A stretch of 64,000 nucleotides of DNA. It comes from Anaeramoeba flamelloides (Eukaryota; Metamonada; Anaeramoebidae). Positions 1 through 11,950 of the stretch are shown piece by piece. The DNA lies in contig JANTQA010000047.1 in assembly GCA_027625915.1 (NCBI GenBank), positions 2,976,001-3,040,000 of the forward strand, written 5' to 3'. Made by a program: the position numbers and the translations under genes. Every line of letters starts with the position of its first letter. Within the stretch, counting starts at the first letter, position 1. The notes under the pieces are model-generated. The model made no database searches. It was not told the DNA's origin and saw only the letters and a list, made by a program, of their open reading frames with translations.

Positions 1-404
1 ATTGTAGACATTTATTGGTTATTGCATTTTTCTCTTCAAATTTTTTTTTTTTTTTTTTTACAATGAGGTTCAAAATGATAAAAATTTGTTAGATCGAAGT
101 GAAAAACTTCATTTTGAAATGTTATATTTTTAGTATTCACACAAAAACTAATTTTTGGGCAAATAAAATATATTAAATTTTTTTCTTTTTTTCATTAATT
201 GTTTTTAACAAAAAAAAATATCTTTGAGTAGATGAATTTAGATCAAGAAACTAAATCAAATATTGTTAATGATGTGCTGAAAAAGTCTAAAAATGCCAAA
301 AAGCTACAAATATCACGAAAACTATTCTTATAAATCAAAAACAAGTAATTATACTCAATTTTTTTTTTATTTTTTATTTTTGTAAAATACAATAATTTTT
401 AAAG

Positions 405-535
405 TTATTTTAAAAAAGCGAGGAAAAAAAGTATTCTAAAGTCTTTCTCAAACTGTTTGTTTCACTCTTTTAAGTAGTTCGAGTAACACTTTTTTAAAAC
501 TTTTGTTCGTCACTTTTTCAAAATTATTTTATCAA
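405..535. repeat. Short inverted-repeat element, family F (copy 1)
   Basis: About 130 bp. It starts TTTTAAAAAAGCGAGGA and ends with the near-inverse TCGTCACTTTTTCAAAA. Two similar copies lie near 1.31-1.45 kb and 3.70-3.84 kb. The terminal motif AAAAAAGTGAGGA and its inverse, with about 100 bp between, suggest a very small MITE. Ends are approximate. Confidence 0.5.
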
Positions 536-1311
536 AAATAACTGTTAAAATAATATTATTTTTAAATGAAAAGAGCAATTATTCATTATTTTTTAAAAAA
601 ATTGTAATTATTTCAAAAAAATTAAACAGTAAATCAATCTAAATATACTATTAATAGAGAAAAATTATAACATAATTATAAAAAAAAGATTAAAAAAACT
701 TTTTTTTCAAAGATAATAAGAATTTTAAAATCAGATTTAATCTTATTTAATCAAAAAATCTTTAATTTTTGCTTTTATTTGAAAAAAAAAATATTTGCTT
801 TGATTTTAATAAAAATAATCTGATCATGTTTTTGTCTCTGTCTAGTTGTAATTAAAAGGCATTTTTAAAAAATAATAAAATTGTAAACATTTCGTTTAAA
901 TTAAATAAAAAAATCTAGACAGTAACCTAATCGAAAATTTGGCTTATGAGAAAAAATTCAAAAAATTTAAGAGTAAGAATGAATTTATCATTTGAAGCTA
1001 AAACTCTATTAAGTAGATTTTAAGGTCCAAAAATTCAAATATTATAAGAAAAATAATTAAACTAAGAATTGATTTCTATGTTTCTGTATAAAATTTTTTT
1101 CTTTCATTTTTCTCTAATTCAAAAATAGAATTGAAAAAAAAACAAAGAAAAAAAAAATCATTATTATATAAACAAAAAGAAAGAAAAAACCAAATATTAA
1201 CAATTCTCTTTTTAATTCAACCAAGATCTTGCTGAAGAATTAAATTAAGGAATAATAGGCTTAAATATTTATAATAATAATAATAAAAAAAAAAAAAAAA
1301 TAACTTAACCA

Positions 1312-1446
1312 AATGCTTTAAAAAAGTGAGGACTAAAAGTTTTCTAAATCGTTGCTCAAATCATTTGATCACACATTTTAAGCAGTTTGAATAAATATTT
1401 TTTAAAATTTGGGGTTCTAACTAGTTTTTTAGAACAGCTATAAGTA
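1312..1446. repeat. Short inverted-repeat element, family F (copy 2)
   Basis: Begins TTTAAAAAAGTGAGGACTAA and ends near TTTTTTAGAACAGCTATAA. It shares terminal motif and size with the copies near 0.4 and 3.7 kb. The right arm is more diverged. Ends are approximate. Confidence 0.5.
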
Positions 1447-2171
1447 TATTTGTTTTTTTTTTTTTTAAAAAAACAAAACAATTCATTTTCAAAAAGTGAA
1501 AAACAAAAAAGTTTTAAATAACTCATCACCAAACAGATCTCTTTACTTGTGCTAAAATCTTTTTACGGATAACTTTTTAAAATTTTTAGAATTCCAGTTT
1601 TTGAAAATAGCTGTAGTGTATTGAAAATAACTGCAATGAATTGAAAAATTCTTTTAAAAAAATAATCATTGAAAGTTTTGAACAAAAAAATTTCATTTTC
1701 TTGTACAAATCTTAAAAGAATTTTTGTAAATGGGACTTGTAAAAATTTTGGAATCACAATTAATTAATCCATTGAAAAACTTTGAATTGTTTACCTTTTT
1801 TTTTAAGTTCTAATTTAAAACTGTCTAAAGTAACATATTTCATTTGATCTTTGGTTGGCTAAATATTTAGGTATGTTTATTAAAATAAATTATGAAGCCG
1901 TTCCAGAAATTTTAGAAAAAAAAAAAAGGAAGCAACCATACTAGATACTCAACACTTGGTAACAAAAAAAAAAAACTTAAAAGTTTTTACCTTTTTTTTT
2001 TTTATTATAGCCTTACTGTCTTTTATTTTTTACTTTTCTTTCTCTTTTCCTTATCACTGCTTAAAAAGAAAATTTTAGTTTTTTTTTTTTTTCTGAAAGA
2101 AAAGCTATCCTAAGGGTTTAAATCTTGTCTACAAGAAAGCTACGATAAAAAACACTAAATAAATTTAGTGT

Positions 2172-2375
2172 TGGTGGAAGTGTCGTAGAGTGCCGTAGAG
2201 TGCCTAGGTTTTTTTTAATTTTAGAAATTAAAAAAAACCTAACGTAAAGTGCTTAGGTTTTCCAAAATTCAAAAGAATTGAATAAAATCTATGATTTTAC
2301 TCCATTCTTTAAATCCTGGAAAACCTAACGGCAAAGGTAAGGTAATTTTGTTGAATCTTCTCTGTTCAATAATAA
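2172..2375. repeat. Palindrome cluster, family H (copy 1)
   Basis: Two consecutive hairpins. The first, about 2213-2249, reads AGGTTTTTTTTAATTT and then its inverse. The second, about 2264-2336, has arms TAGGTTTTCC and GGAAAACCTAA around a central palindrome. The left edge carries the repeated motif CGTAGAGTGCC. The right edge is followed by TTCAATAATAATAATAA. The same module types and edges recur in seven other clusters in the window. Confidence 0.7.
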
Positions 2376-2625
2376 TAATAATAAAAATATAAAAAAAACT
2401 TTTGATTTTTTTTGCAATTACCCCAAATTTCTATGTTTTGTTCGAAAATGTTTTAAAGGTAATAAAGAAAATTTACAATTATTTGAGATGAGAAAGAAGA
2501 ATATAGCGACAAAATAGAAAATATTTGAAGAAAAGTGAAATTTTCTGATTTTTTTTTGACAAAGTTGTGGGTAAAATGATTCATGAACATTAATGTAGCA
2601 CATTTTTTTAACTTAATTTATTAAT

Positions 2626-2912
2626 ACAGATATTTTAAAAAAGTGAAGAATTTTTTTTTTAAGATTTTCAGAATTTAAACTTTGTTGAGAATCTTCTATT
2701 TTAATAAAGTGAGTACTTTTTTTAAATAAAGTGCTTTTCTTCCCGCACCAGCCTCTATCTCGCATCCAAAGGATGAGACTTCACTTTATTAAAATAGAAA
2801 ATTTTCAACAAAGTTTAAATTCTGAAAAAGTTTCAATTCTGAAAAATTTTTCACTTTTTTAAGATAAACAACTTTCAAAAAAGTTTTAAAAAAGACCTTA
2901 CATTTTTAAAAA
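2626..2912. repeat. Long hairpin repeat, family E (copy 1)
   Basis: Arms near 2665-2715 and 2778-2828 are inverted copies: CAGAATTTAAACTTTGTTGA on the left and its inverse on the right, both continuing into AATAAAGTGA or its inverse. The loop is a GC-richer stretch of about 60 bp. The outer ends carry TTTTAAAAAAGTGAAG-like motifs as in family F, so E may be a longer version of F. A second copy lies near 34.8-35.1 kb. Confidence 0.6.
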
Positions 2913-2929
2913 TTTATTTTTCGGGAAAG

Positions 2930-3648
2930 TAAACTCCTTTTCAAACAAAAGGACACACTTCTCAAATCATCAATACTATTGAATTTGATTGTTAATAAGA
3001 TAATTACTTCTTGGTGATTTTCATTTTAATCATTCATTTTTTCATTTTTTGTTTTTAATTATTTATGGATATTGAACAGTTGGAAAATGAAAAAAAAAAC
3101 AAGATAAGAAGAAACCAATTTGGAAATAATCTGTCAGTATAAAAACTGGAAACAGTTTAAGTTTGATTTCAAATGAGCTAGATATAGGAATTTTGAAAGA
3201 CCATTACTGGGTTGATTTATGGAATCAAGAAAAAAGAAAATATTGAAAAAAAAAAACAATTCCAACAAAATATCCATATGAATCGCGGCTTTATCTTGAA
3301 AATGAGAATTTAAAGAACAAAAGTTTGGCGTGTAAAAAGTTATCAATAAAATGTAAAGAAATTTTCCCCAATTCACCTTGTTCAAATGGTTTTTATTGTT
3401 TTTATAATTTTTTTTCCCATATAATTTACAAAACGAGATTTCTCATTTCAATATAAAATGTGCAGATCAATTTTTAAAATATTTAATTTTTATTGTTTTG
3501 TTTTTAATGGGTTTTAAATTTCTAATTGAGTGTTTTTTTTTATGTTTTAAAGAATTTCTTAGATTTTAGAATGATACTACAATTAATTTGATTCAATTAT
3601 GAATAATTCTTGAAATTTTCTGTGCACTTTTATTTGAAAAAGAGTTTA
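2930..3648. mobile_element. MITE-like element, family G (copy 1)
   Basis: A 719-bp element with terminal inverted repeats: TAAACTCCTTTTCAAACAAA on the left and the inverse of TAAACTCTTTTTCAAATAAA on the right. A copy of nearly the same length lies at 32866-33586 and is alignable throughout. No transposase is visible. Around 3160-3400 one plus-strand frame reads as plausible protein in both copies, including ISNELDIGI and KCKEIFPNSPCSNG; see findings. Confidence 0.75.
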
Positions 3649-3699
3649 TAAATAAAAAATTAGCACATTTCTTTTTGAAATTTATTTATTAATAATTAT

Positions 3700-3836
3700 T
3701 ATATCATTTTTTAAAAAAAGTGAGAATTAAAAGTTTTCAAAAGTGTTACTTACAATGTTTAAAAGACTGAACCAAATTGTTTTTGAAAATTTTTTTAAAA
3801 TTTCTATTCCTCACTTTTTTAAAACGGCTGTAATAA
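3700..3836. repeat. Short inverted-repeat element, family F (copy 3)
   Basis: Arms TTTTTTAAAAAAAGTGAGAA and CCTCACTTTTTTAAAACGGC bracket about 100 bp, with a second inner pair (AAAAGTTTTCAAAA against TTTTGAAAATTTTTTT). It is the best-preserved of the three F copies. Confidence 0.55.
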
Positions 3837-4697
3837 TACCCTGATCTTTCAATTAAATTACTTTCATATGATTCACTGAGATTATATAGATGAAGTGAAA
3901 AAAAAAATTTTTTGAATTTATCAGTAATCAAAATCACAAAATAAGTAGGTTTTAGTCTAAAAGTTTTTTTTTGTTGATCGATAATTGGGTTTGCTGTGAA
4001 TCATTTATTTATTATTATTTTAATTATTTTTTTTTATTATAACGTGTGTTTTGGTAATTGAACTTTAAATCGAATTTTTTATATTTTCTGGTTATCAAGC
4101 CAAATAATAAACAAATTTTTCAAATGAAAAACGATTTAGAAAATGAATTTGTACAATAGTGGCCCCATTACAAAATATTAGCGTGTGTACAAAAAAAAAA
4201 AGAACGATTGCACTCCTACAGGATTGCAAATAAAAATATTGGTCCAACACTAGTATTTGACTATTAAAAGGGGAATAATTTTCACTTCCTTTCCAATTTG
4301 TTCTTTTTCTAAGTAATGAAGAGTTTTCAAAGAAATAGATTGGAAATTGTTGATCTCTATATTTATTTGTTTTGACATTTCTGTACATTGGGGTGTCATA
4401 TATAGACGAACTAAGAGTTCGAAACGAAACGAATATTTAAGGATTGAAAACAGAAAATTGGCTGAAAATTAAACCCATTTAAATTTCAAATGCCAGTAAG
4501 GTAAAATTAGTAAAAGTTTAAGAGAACAAAATGATTGAAAATGTTGTTTCCCTGAGCAAACTTTCGGTAGTATTAAGAAAAAGACTCAAAGTGTGCTCCT
4601 TTTCAAAAGTTTACGGGTTGTTCTGAAAAAGTAAGACAAAAAGGGAAGAAAGAAACAACAAAAATGAAGAAAAGATTAGAAAAGGAAATTTGTTTAC
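3837..4697. other. Region downstream of the Ras-like exons, no confident exon
   Basis: This is where the rest of the Ras-like gene should lie if it is intact. On the minus strand I see several AG acceptors but no exon encoding GQE, NKxD or SAK. A weak candidate near 4230-4320 reads ...GKEVKIIPLLIV, which resembles the strand before NKxD, but a stop follows and no NKxD is present. Confidence 0.4.
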
Positions 4698-5567
4698 CTG
4701 TATCCTATTTGCATTTAAAAATGAGATCAATAAGAATGACCAATTTTGAAATAATCCAAATGTTTGTTTAATTCAGGGTTTTTGTTTGTTTTTTGAAATG
4801 GGTACACAATAAGAAAGAAAAAGATACAAAAATTGTTTAGGGAGGTTTTCAAGACCCATATTTGAAAAAAATTAAAATAAAAAAAAAATTACTTGAATTT
4901 CAAGATAAACTGATTGCCCATCCACTTGTATTTGTTTTCTATAACATTCTTTTTTTATTTTTAAAATTCATTGCAAAAATTTAAAGAAAAAAATAAATAA
5001 ATAAAAAAAAATAAAATAAAAAAGAAAAATGTAGTGTTTTGAGGACATTTGACAGTAAAAAAGAAAGGAAAAAATAAAAGCTGAAGAGAAAATGTAAAAA
5101 ATCGATTTCAAACCTTCGATTGTTGGATCTAATAGTTGAAAAATTTTGGTAGATAATTTTGAAAGTTTTTTGTTTTTTTATTTTGCAATTTGAAAAGTTG
5201 GAAAATGTAATTTAAAGAAAAATGGATGTGTGTGAAAAGAAAATTAGCCTTGGGAAAGATCTTGTTCTTGAAAAGAGAGTTTGAACATCAATTTAAAAAC
5301 CAGAAGAAACAATTCTTACCATAATCGCGAACAAATGTTTGTGTAATGAATTGTAAAGTAATGGCGGATTTTCCAACACTACCTGGACCCTAATTTTGTT
5401 TTACGTTTGGTTATGTTTTGTTTTGTTAGGTTGTGTAAAAGGAAATATTATAAGAAAAAAATTTTCAGGATCAAAAAGAAAAACAAAAAAAAAAAATTAA
5501 TAAAAAAAAAAATAAAAAAAAAAGAAAATTTTACAGCAACAGCAATTGTAAAACGAGTTTCAGACAT
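4698..5567 (-). CDS. Ras-family small GTPase, N-terminal exons (3' end not found)
   Basis: I reconstruct five small exons with matching phases: 5567-5535, 5389-5320, 5128-5114 (15 nt), 4948-4893 and 4704-4698 (7 nt). Joined, they read MSETRFTIAVAGPGSVGKSA..., then YDPTIEECYRKQIQVDG, then YLEIQDT. This gives the P-loop GPGSVGKS with the Ras Gly12 equivalent present, switch I with the effector threonine in YDPTIE, and the start of DTAG. In this family these bind GTP/Mg and effectors. Introns are 145-191 nt and begin GTAAAA, GTAAGA, GTTTGA and GTAATT. The G domain after DT (GQE, NKxD, SAK, C-terminal CaaX) is not recognisable downstream, so the gene may be broken or its remaining exons too diverged to see. 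Which Ras subfamily it belongs to is open. Confidence 0.72.
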
Positions 5568-6908
5568 TAAGTATGGTTATTAGGTTAAAATATTTTTTTC
5601 TTAAAGCAGCAAATAAGAAAAAATAAAGAAAGAGTTAAAAAACAACAAAAAAAACTGGATTAGAAAAAATAATTGAAAGATCATTTTTATCTTACTTAAC
5701 TCAAAGGAATATTGTGGATTTGTTTGGTTATTTCATTTGGATTTATCAGTTTTTTGACTATTTCTGAAAAATAAGATTATTCATGGATGAAGGTTTATAT
5801 TTTGGTTAATTTTAACACACAAGCCAGGTAAATTATCTTTATCAAATTTCTTGAACAAAAAGGATTCAATTAACAAGTTTTGAATAAATATTTAAAGAGT
5901 GATCTTCTTGTTAAGAAATTAAGTTAAAGTCGTATCAAGTTTTTTTTTTTAGTTTCCAGAGTAATATATTATTATTGCTCTAGTATTAGCAATTAGCATT
6001 TGTAGAAGTTAGTAATTGATTCAGAATTAATTAACCTAATAGGTCAGATTTTTTTTTTTATGAGGAATTTTCCATTTTTTTTTTTAGTCTTAGGAGATAA
6101 ATTATTTATCTATTAACATTTGGATTAATAATTGATATATTTGATAAAGATGGAAATGAAAAATAAAAAATTTATAAAGACACAATGGTTGACAATTATA
6201 AGAATAAAATTGCCTGTAATAGAAAATTACAAGAATTTAATTCACAAAGTGAATTTTTTTTTTATTTTTAATTGAAAGTTGAATTAGAAAAAGTTTTACA
6301 AAGCATTTTAGCAATTAACAATTTGGAAAATAACTTTCTTACGTTAAGAGACTTTGAGATAGGTTCTTTGTTAGGTGTTAGTAAAATACTTGAACAATCA
6401 CTGACAAATTTTTAGATTGTAATTTAGGTGATAACTTTTGACAAATTGAAAAAGAGTGAAGAGATCTGGAACTTTTTGTTGTTGGTGAAAAAAGTAAAAT
6501 TTTATATCGTTGCTTCAACTTTTAAAAATTTTGAAAGTTCCTATTAAATTTATCTTTAACTTTACAAAAAAGTTAAACACTATTTTTCCTTCAAAAGCTT
6601 ACTAAAAATGAAAAATCAGACATACCAAAAGAGGAAATAAATTATCTTCAAAGTATAATTTATTAAATAATTTTCAATCAAATCATCATAAAAAACTTGG
6701 ATCTACTTGATTCCGAAAATATGTAGAGTTGCCTTTGAGAACTCAAAAAAATTCAATTTTTTCATTGATATTTATCAAAAGAAAAATGAAAGAAAAGCTG
6801 AGTAATAAAAAGAAAGTATCAGAGAAACTACCATTGTACTAATCCTTCTTTTTTATTTTTTAATTATTTATTTTTGCTTTTTTGGATTGATCAAACTTTG
6901 CATTTTTA
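5568..6908. other. AT-rich intergenic region
   Basis: Upstream of the Ras-like start codon. No exon, RNA gene or clear repeat recognised. The promoter of the Ras-like gene should lie at its left end, but I see no defined element. Confidence 0.5.
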
Positions 6909-8865
6909 AGGACTACGTTCCCGTCCTTGAGGGGGGTGAGTAATTGTGTTATTTCACTTTCGCTTCTCAAATAAAATTTTCACACGGAAGAAATTGGACA
7001 AAAAAAAAAAAAAAAAACATTTTTGGTCATCTTTACCTTTTCACGTAAACTGTTTTTCTTTGTTTTTGAATGAAAAGGAGAATTGAAAATAACAAAAAAA
7101 AGATTGCAAAAAATGGCTTTTTGGGGATTTTCAAGTGCATTTCAAATTTGAGAAAATTTCAAACTTGGGAAAGCAAATTTAAAAAAATATGTAGAGCAGC
7201 TCGAGAAGAGAACATAATTTTTTTTCTAAAATCTTCTAAATCTAAAAATCTTCTAAAAATTTTTTATTGAAGAAAACAAGAGGTAAATGTTTTTAGAAGA
7301 TGTTTTGGTCTTTAAAAAATTTGATTTTTGAAAAATGAATAATTTGTGATTTAATTTAAAAAAAGTAAAGAATTGTCTCAAAACTCTCAAGAATATTTTT
7401 GAAATTTGGCAAATTTAAACTGATAAAATTGTTTTGAAATAGTAATTAATGTTAGTTCTTGAAAAAAAAACAGAGCAAAATAACTTCATAAATCTTTATT
7501 CTGAAAATTTTTAAAAGACCAAAGTCAAATTTAAATTAGTTAAACAGGAAATTCACTTGATTGAGGATTCCCTTTGAGAATTGTGTTTTTAGATTATTTA
7601 TTTAAATCCTTCTATTTACGAGTTGCTTTTATTTTTTTAACAAGTTTAAGCAATAATTCCTTCCTTCAGGTTTACAATTCACAATAATAATAGTGTGTTG
7701 TAAATAACATGTATTGTCAAACTTTAAAGGATTACTAGATTTCACAAATAATATTTTTTTCTGATTTGAGTATTGTAAAACAGCAAAACACCCAGAAAAA
7801 ATTGGTTTAGATTTGAATTTTCTTTTGAAATTAGGTTTAGAACTACTGTAAATGTTTACAAACATATTAAATTATTTTGTTTCCAAAATTTCATCATAAT
7901 TACCAATTTAATGAAATTTATTGTTTTTTTTTGTTTACAAAATTTATAGATCTTTCAAGATCTACATACATCTCTTTTAAAGTTAATGTAAATAACTCTG
8001 TTTCTTGCTTCTATGTGTTTTTTTTTTCATCTATTTCATTTGTTTCTTTTTTTTTGACAGTTCATCAATATTTTTCCAGGAGGTTAAAATTTTGTCTACA
8101 TTAAAGATAAAAACTATTTTTAGTTCTACCCATTGTATAATTTTCGAAAATCTTTTTTCTGGTATTTGAATTATAAATGTGAAAATTTTTGACTTCCTTT
8201 CCACTTATTTTTTTATAAATAGAGTTTTCAGAAGTAGGTTGTAATTTTTCCCAGACGAATAAGGAAATTGAAAATAAAGTGAAAAATTTTTCCGATTGAA
8301 AAATCATTAGTTCATAGTTTTTTTCGTCATTTTTATACAGGCTTTAACTTAAAAATATTCTCTTTGGTATCTGAGTATGATTTTTCTTTCCAGAATTTCA
8401 AATTTATACCAAAATCCATTCTGATAACAGCAAATGTTGATAAATAATTTTACGAACGAAAAATAAACAATAATTTTTTCAGATCAAATCATAAATTCTT
8501 TAATTTTTCCAATAGAAAGTTTCTAAATCCCAAAACATCTTCTAAAAGCATTTTTTCATAGTTTTCTTCAATAAAAATTTTTTAGAAGATTTTTAGATTT
8601 AGAAGATTTTAGAAAATTTTATTTTCCTCCTCGAGAAAATAGTGTGAGTTCTGAAAGTTGAAATGGAAATTCTATAATATTAAGATCAAAATTTGGCTTG
8701 ATCTAATAAATAAAAAATTGTAAAAATTGTAAAAATTGTAAAAATTGTGAAAATTTCTCATTTTTTTCGAGGAGAAAATCTCAAAAAATATTACTTGGAT
8801 TACATAACTTATTCAAGGGTGATTTTATACATTATTTCACTGTTTTAACCTAAAAAAGTAGTCCT
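6909..8865. mobile_element. Inverted-repeat element, family O, split by a later insertion
   Basis: Starts AGGACTACGTT and ends with the inverse AAAGTAGTCCT. The two outer parts, 6909-7199 and 8638-8865, match the continuous 518-bp copy at 38906-39423, including TTTTCACACGGAAGAAATTG and TTATTCAAGGGTGATTTTAT. The middle is a separate 1.42-kb element. No transposase frame is present, so this is a non-autonomous element. Confidence 0.75.
7208..8629. mobile_element. Nested DNA-transposon-like element with ~100-bp TIRs
   Basis: The ends are inverted over about 100 bp: CTAAAATCTTCTAAATCTAA inward from the left and its inverse from the right, both continuing to AGAAGATGTTTTGG. It is flanked by an 8-bp duplication, CTCGAGAA, at 7200-7207 and 8630-8637. 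The copy of the host element at 39 kb shows the empty site. An 8-bp duplication is typical of hAT transposons. The interior has only short AT-rich frames, so it looks non-autonomous. Confidence 0.8.
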
Positions 8866-10796
8866 CATGTAATACATCCTATTAAATATTGTTTTAAAAA
8901 AATTTTTTATCTTTTTTAACTTTTTTTCCCAAATGATTATTTTATAAGGTTGAACTGATCCGCCCTTTTTGTTAAATGTACGTCATTTTTTCATTTCCTT
9001 GTGTTGGTTTGTAAATTTTAAAATATCATTATTTCTTTGAAATATATATTTTAAGATTTAAAAAACAAAAAAAAATAAAGTTTTTTTCCATTTTTTAAAT
9101 TCAACCTTAACAAAGTTACGAATAAATTAAATGTGTAAAAAAAAATACAATCTTAAGAAATACCAAAAAATGCCAACAAGTTTCTGAAATTGTTTTTATT
9201 TACAAGTACTACACTTTCTGATCAAAAACGTGGAATGCGGATAAAAACTCTTGTAAGAGTTATATAACCATAGTTATATTTAAACACTGAGAATTTATTT
9301 TACCGAAAAGTGTATAGAATATCACAATTTCAAGAATTTTAACTTTTTTACCTTTACCTTTCATCATACCAAAATTTGAATGGAATATTTAATAATTCCC
9401 ATTTCAAATCAATAAACATAAAATAATTCCCCAGGCCTTCTAAATTAATGTTAAAATAACTGTTAGTAGTTAAAAATGAGTTAAAAATTAAATTTGTTCT
9501 TGGTAGCCTCTTCAGGGAGTAGTCACGGTACATGGGAATTTTTCATTTTTTTTTGCATTTTTGAAGAAGATTAGAAAAAAAATTTTTTTACTTTGATTAA
9601 CTCATTGATTTTTATTATTTAAAGTACTTCATTCTTTGTACTTTTTAAATTTTTTTTTCAAAAGTTTCAAAGAAATTGTCAGAAAGGAATGCTGGGTTGA
9701 ATTGCTTAAAATAATAATTCAGGTGTTGAATGACTTATCTTTTATCCTAATCTCAACTTTCTATTGTGGGATTTAATTTTTTCATTTGTTATTTTTTCAT
9801 CTTTTTTGAATTTTTTTTTTCATGACAACAAAAAGTAATAAGAAAGATTTTTTTATCAGTAGAATTTGAGATTAATGGATTTTGTTTAAAAAGAATAAAA
9901 AATAACAATTAAGAGAATCACAAACGAAAATACGAATAATACTTTAATAGCTAAAAGGATTCCAAAAAATAAATCAATATCACAAAAGATATCTGGTTAG
10001 GGATTTAAATACTTGAATTTAGTGGAATTGGAGAAATGAATATGATTATATTCTATCAAATTTTAAACCACAAAATAGTTATAAGTTTCATTCTAATAAT
10101 ACAAAATTTTCTTCTCCCCAAAAAAATATTTTTTATAAAAAAATAAAAATCGAACCAATTTTCTCAATTCTTTTCTCTTTTTTATTATCGTTTAACATTA
10201 TTAAAAAAAAAATAACAAATAATTTTTAACAAAATTTTTTTCGAGAATCAACTATCACATGCCACTCATATAAAATACTTTATTCTCATCTCTCTCAAAA
10301 TTTTATTATGTCTTATATTGTATATACTTTCTTAAAGCTGTTTTTGTTATAAATTTTCATTAAAGATTCTGTTGTTTTTTCTTGTTTTGCTTGTGATTAG
10401 AACTTTGGAAAGAATAAATTTTCATCCATTTTTATCCAAAAGAGTAGTCTATTTATGAAGCGAATGGAAACTAACACAACAACTTATCAACCATAAAGGT
10501 GTTTTCTTTGTTCATAAAGATTTGAGACACTTTTAATATTGTAGTTAAGTTTTCTCTTAATTTTTGGAATAGCTCGAAAATTTATACGAATTTTCTGATA
10601 AAATAACTAAGATCCAATATAATATTCCTGATACACTCTTAAAAAAAAAAAAAAAGATTATATTTTTCTCATCTTTAAATTCCTTAGGTATTTATTGATG
10701 AGAATGAACATAAACAAAACAAAAATACAATTGGATTTATTTCTCCTTTTAAATCATTTGATTTGTTTAAAGTAAAAAAACAGAAAAATTCCTAAT
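8866..10796. other. AT-rich intergenic region
   Basis: No exon or RNA gene recognised. A slightly GC-richer stretch at about 9504-9535 (TAGCCTCTTCAGGGAGTAGT) stands out, but I cannot assign it. The region ends in a TA microsatellite at 10797-10819. Confidence 0.5.
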
Positions 10797-10819
10797 ATAT
10801 ATATATATATATATATATA
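10797..10819. repeat. TA dinucleotide repeat
   Basis: About 11 TA units directly before a family A MITE. Similar TA tracts lie at about 14787-14808, 17989-18010, 20601-20624 and 46256-46280, several of them at MITE edges. They may be insertion targets or expansions of TA target duplications. Confidence 0.85.
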
Positions 10820-10824
10820 AGCTA

Positions 10825-11393
10825 TTCCCAAGAAAGTGGTGCAAATTTATTTTATATATTTATGTAACCCATTCTTCAAAAAAGGATTTAAATATATACC
10901 ATCATTAACCACCATTTATAGATTCTTGATAATAATTCAATTTGTTTCCTAGTATTGTATTGCAGAAATAAAATATATTAAAATTTCTGATCTCAATTTT
11001 ATCTGATATTTTTTTATGGTGAAAATTAGTGTTTATTATTTTCTTTTTGATCAATAAAATTATTTTCATAACTTGTATAATCTCAACAAATTTGCAAATA
11101 TAATTAAAAACATATAACTGTGTTTTTTTGTTTAAAAAATTATTTGTTCCTTTTCCATATTTCCGGTTTTTTATTGAAATCGTTTGTACATTACTTTAAC
11201 GAAAAAAAGTGCTATTTTTATTCTCATCTTTTGGGAATATTTCAAATAATATGTTTTGAATTAAATACATAAGCGGTTGGTTCAATTAGTATAAATATTA
11301 AACTTAATTTGGTATAGTTGATTAATGATTACCATCACTAAAAAATATTATTTTTTATGAAATGTAAAACAAAATGTCTCACTTTTTTGGAAA
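10825..11393 (+). mobile_element. MITE, family A (copy 1)
   Basis: A 569-bp element with terminal inverted repeats: TTCCCAAGAAAGTGGTGCA on the left and the inverse of TTCCAAAAAAGTGAGACA on the right. Copies with the same ends lie at 20993-21663 and, inverted, at 32270-32839. The interior aligns between copies and has no long open frame. Confidence 0.8.
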
Positions 11394-11399
11394 TACTTT

Positions 11400-11950
11400 A
11401 TACCATATCCTGATCAAATGATCCCAGTGGTTATGACTGGATTATATATATTTGAAGTGCTGGATTGATATTAGAAGAATAATTTTTTTATTGAAAATTT
11501 TAAATAGAAATCATTTTTTTACATATTTTTACTGTCTTTTTTTTTCGATTTTTTTTTATACATATAATTTATTTGTAATTTTTTTTTCTTGCAAGATCAA
11601 CTGTTGTAACGGTTGAAAAAGGTTATTCTAGTGTTATCGAAATAATGAAAATTTTTGTTGATATACAGGTATTTGAATTATATATGGGAAAGAATATTCA
11701 CTCATTTTTCCATATTTTTCTTTGATAAATAGAGTTTTCAAAGAGTAAATTTGTAATTTGTACCTCTATTTGAAAAAGGATATTGAAAATGAAGTGTAAA
11801 TTTTTCCCATTTCTAATTCAAATATCAGTATTTAATTGATTTCTATTGGTATTTTATTTGGATTATTAATTGAAGATCAGAATAGATATTGTTGGTTTTC
11901 ACAATATAGTTAAGTTAGAATTTGAGGTTTTTAATTTTATATAATTTTTT
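11400..11950 (+). mobile_element. Degenerate MITE, family B (copy 3)
   Basis: Aligns by eye with the left two thirds of the good B copies at 30.6 and 45.5 kb: GATCCCAGTGGTTATGA against GGCCCAGTTGTAATAGG at the left end, then the shared TTGCAAGATCAA, GTTATTCTAGTGTTATCGAA and a Thr-rich-looking hairpin core. The right end is lost. Boundaries are approximate. Confidence 0.5.

Larger units (their letters stand above)
1..2171. other. AT-rich region without a recognised gene
   Basis: Very AT-rich with many A and T runs. Apart from two small inverted repeats near 0.4 and 1.3 kb I see no coding exon, RNA gene or longer element. The only open frames are short and rich in Phe, Lys and Ile, as expected from A/T runs. 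Confidence 0.6.
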
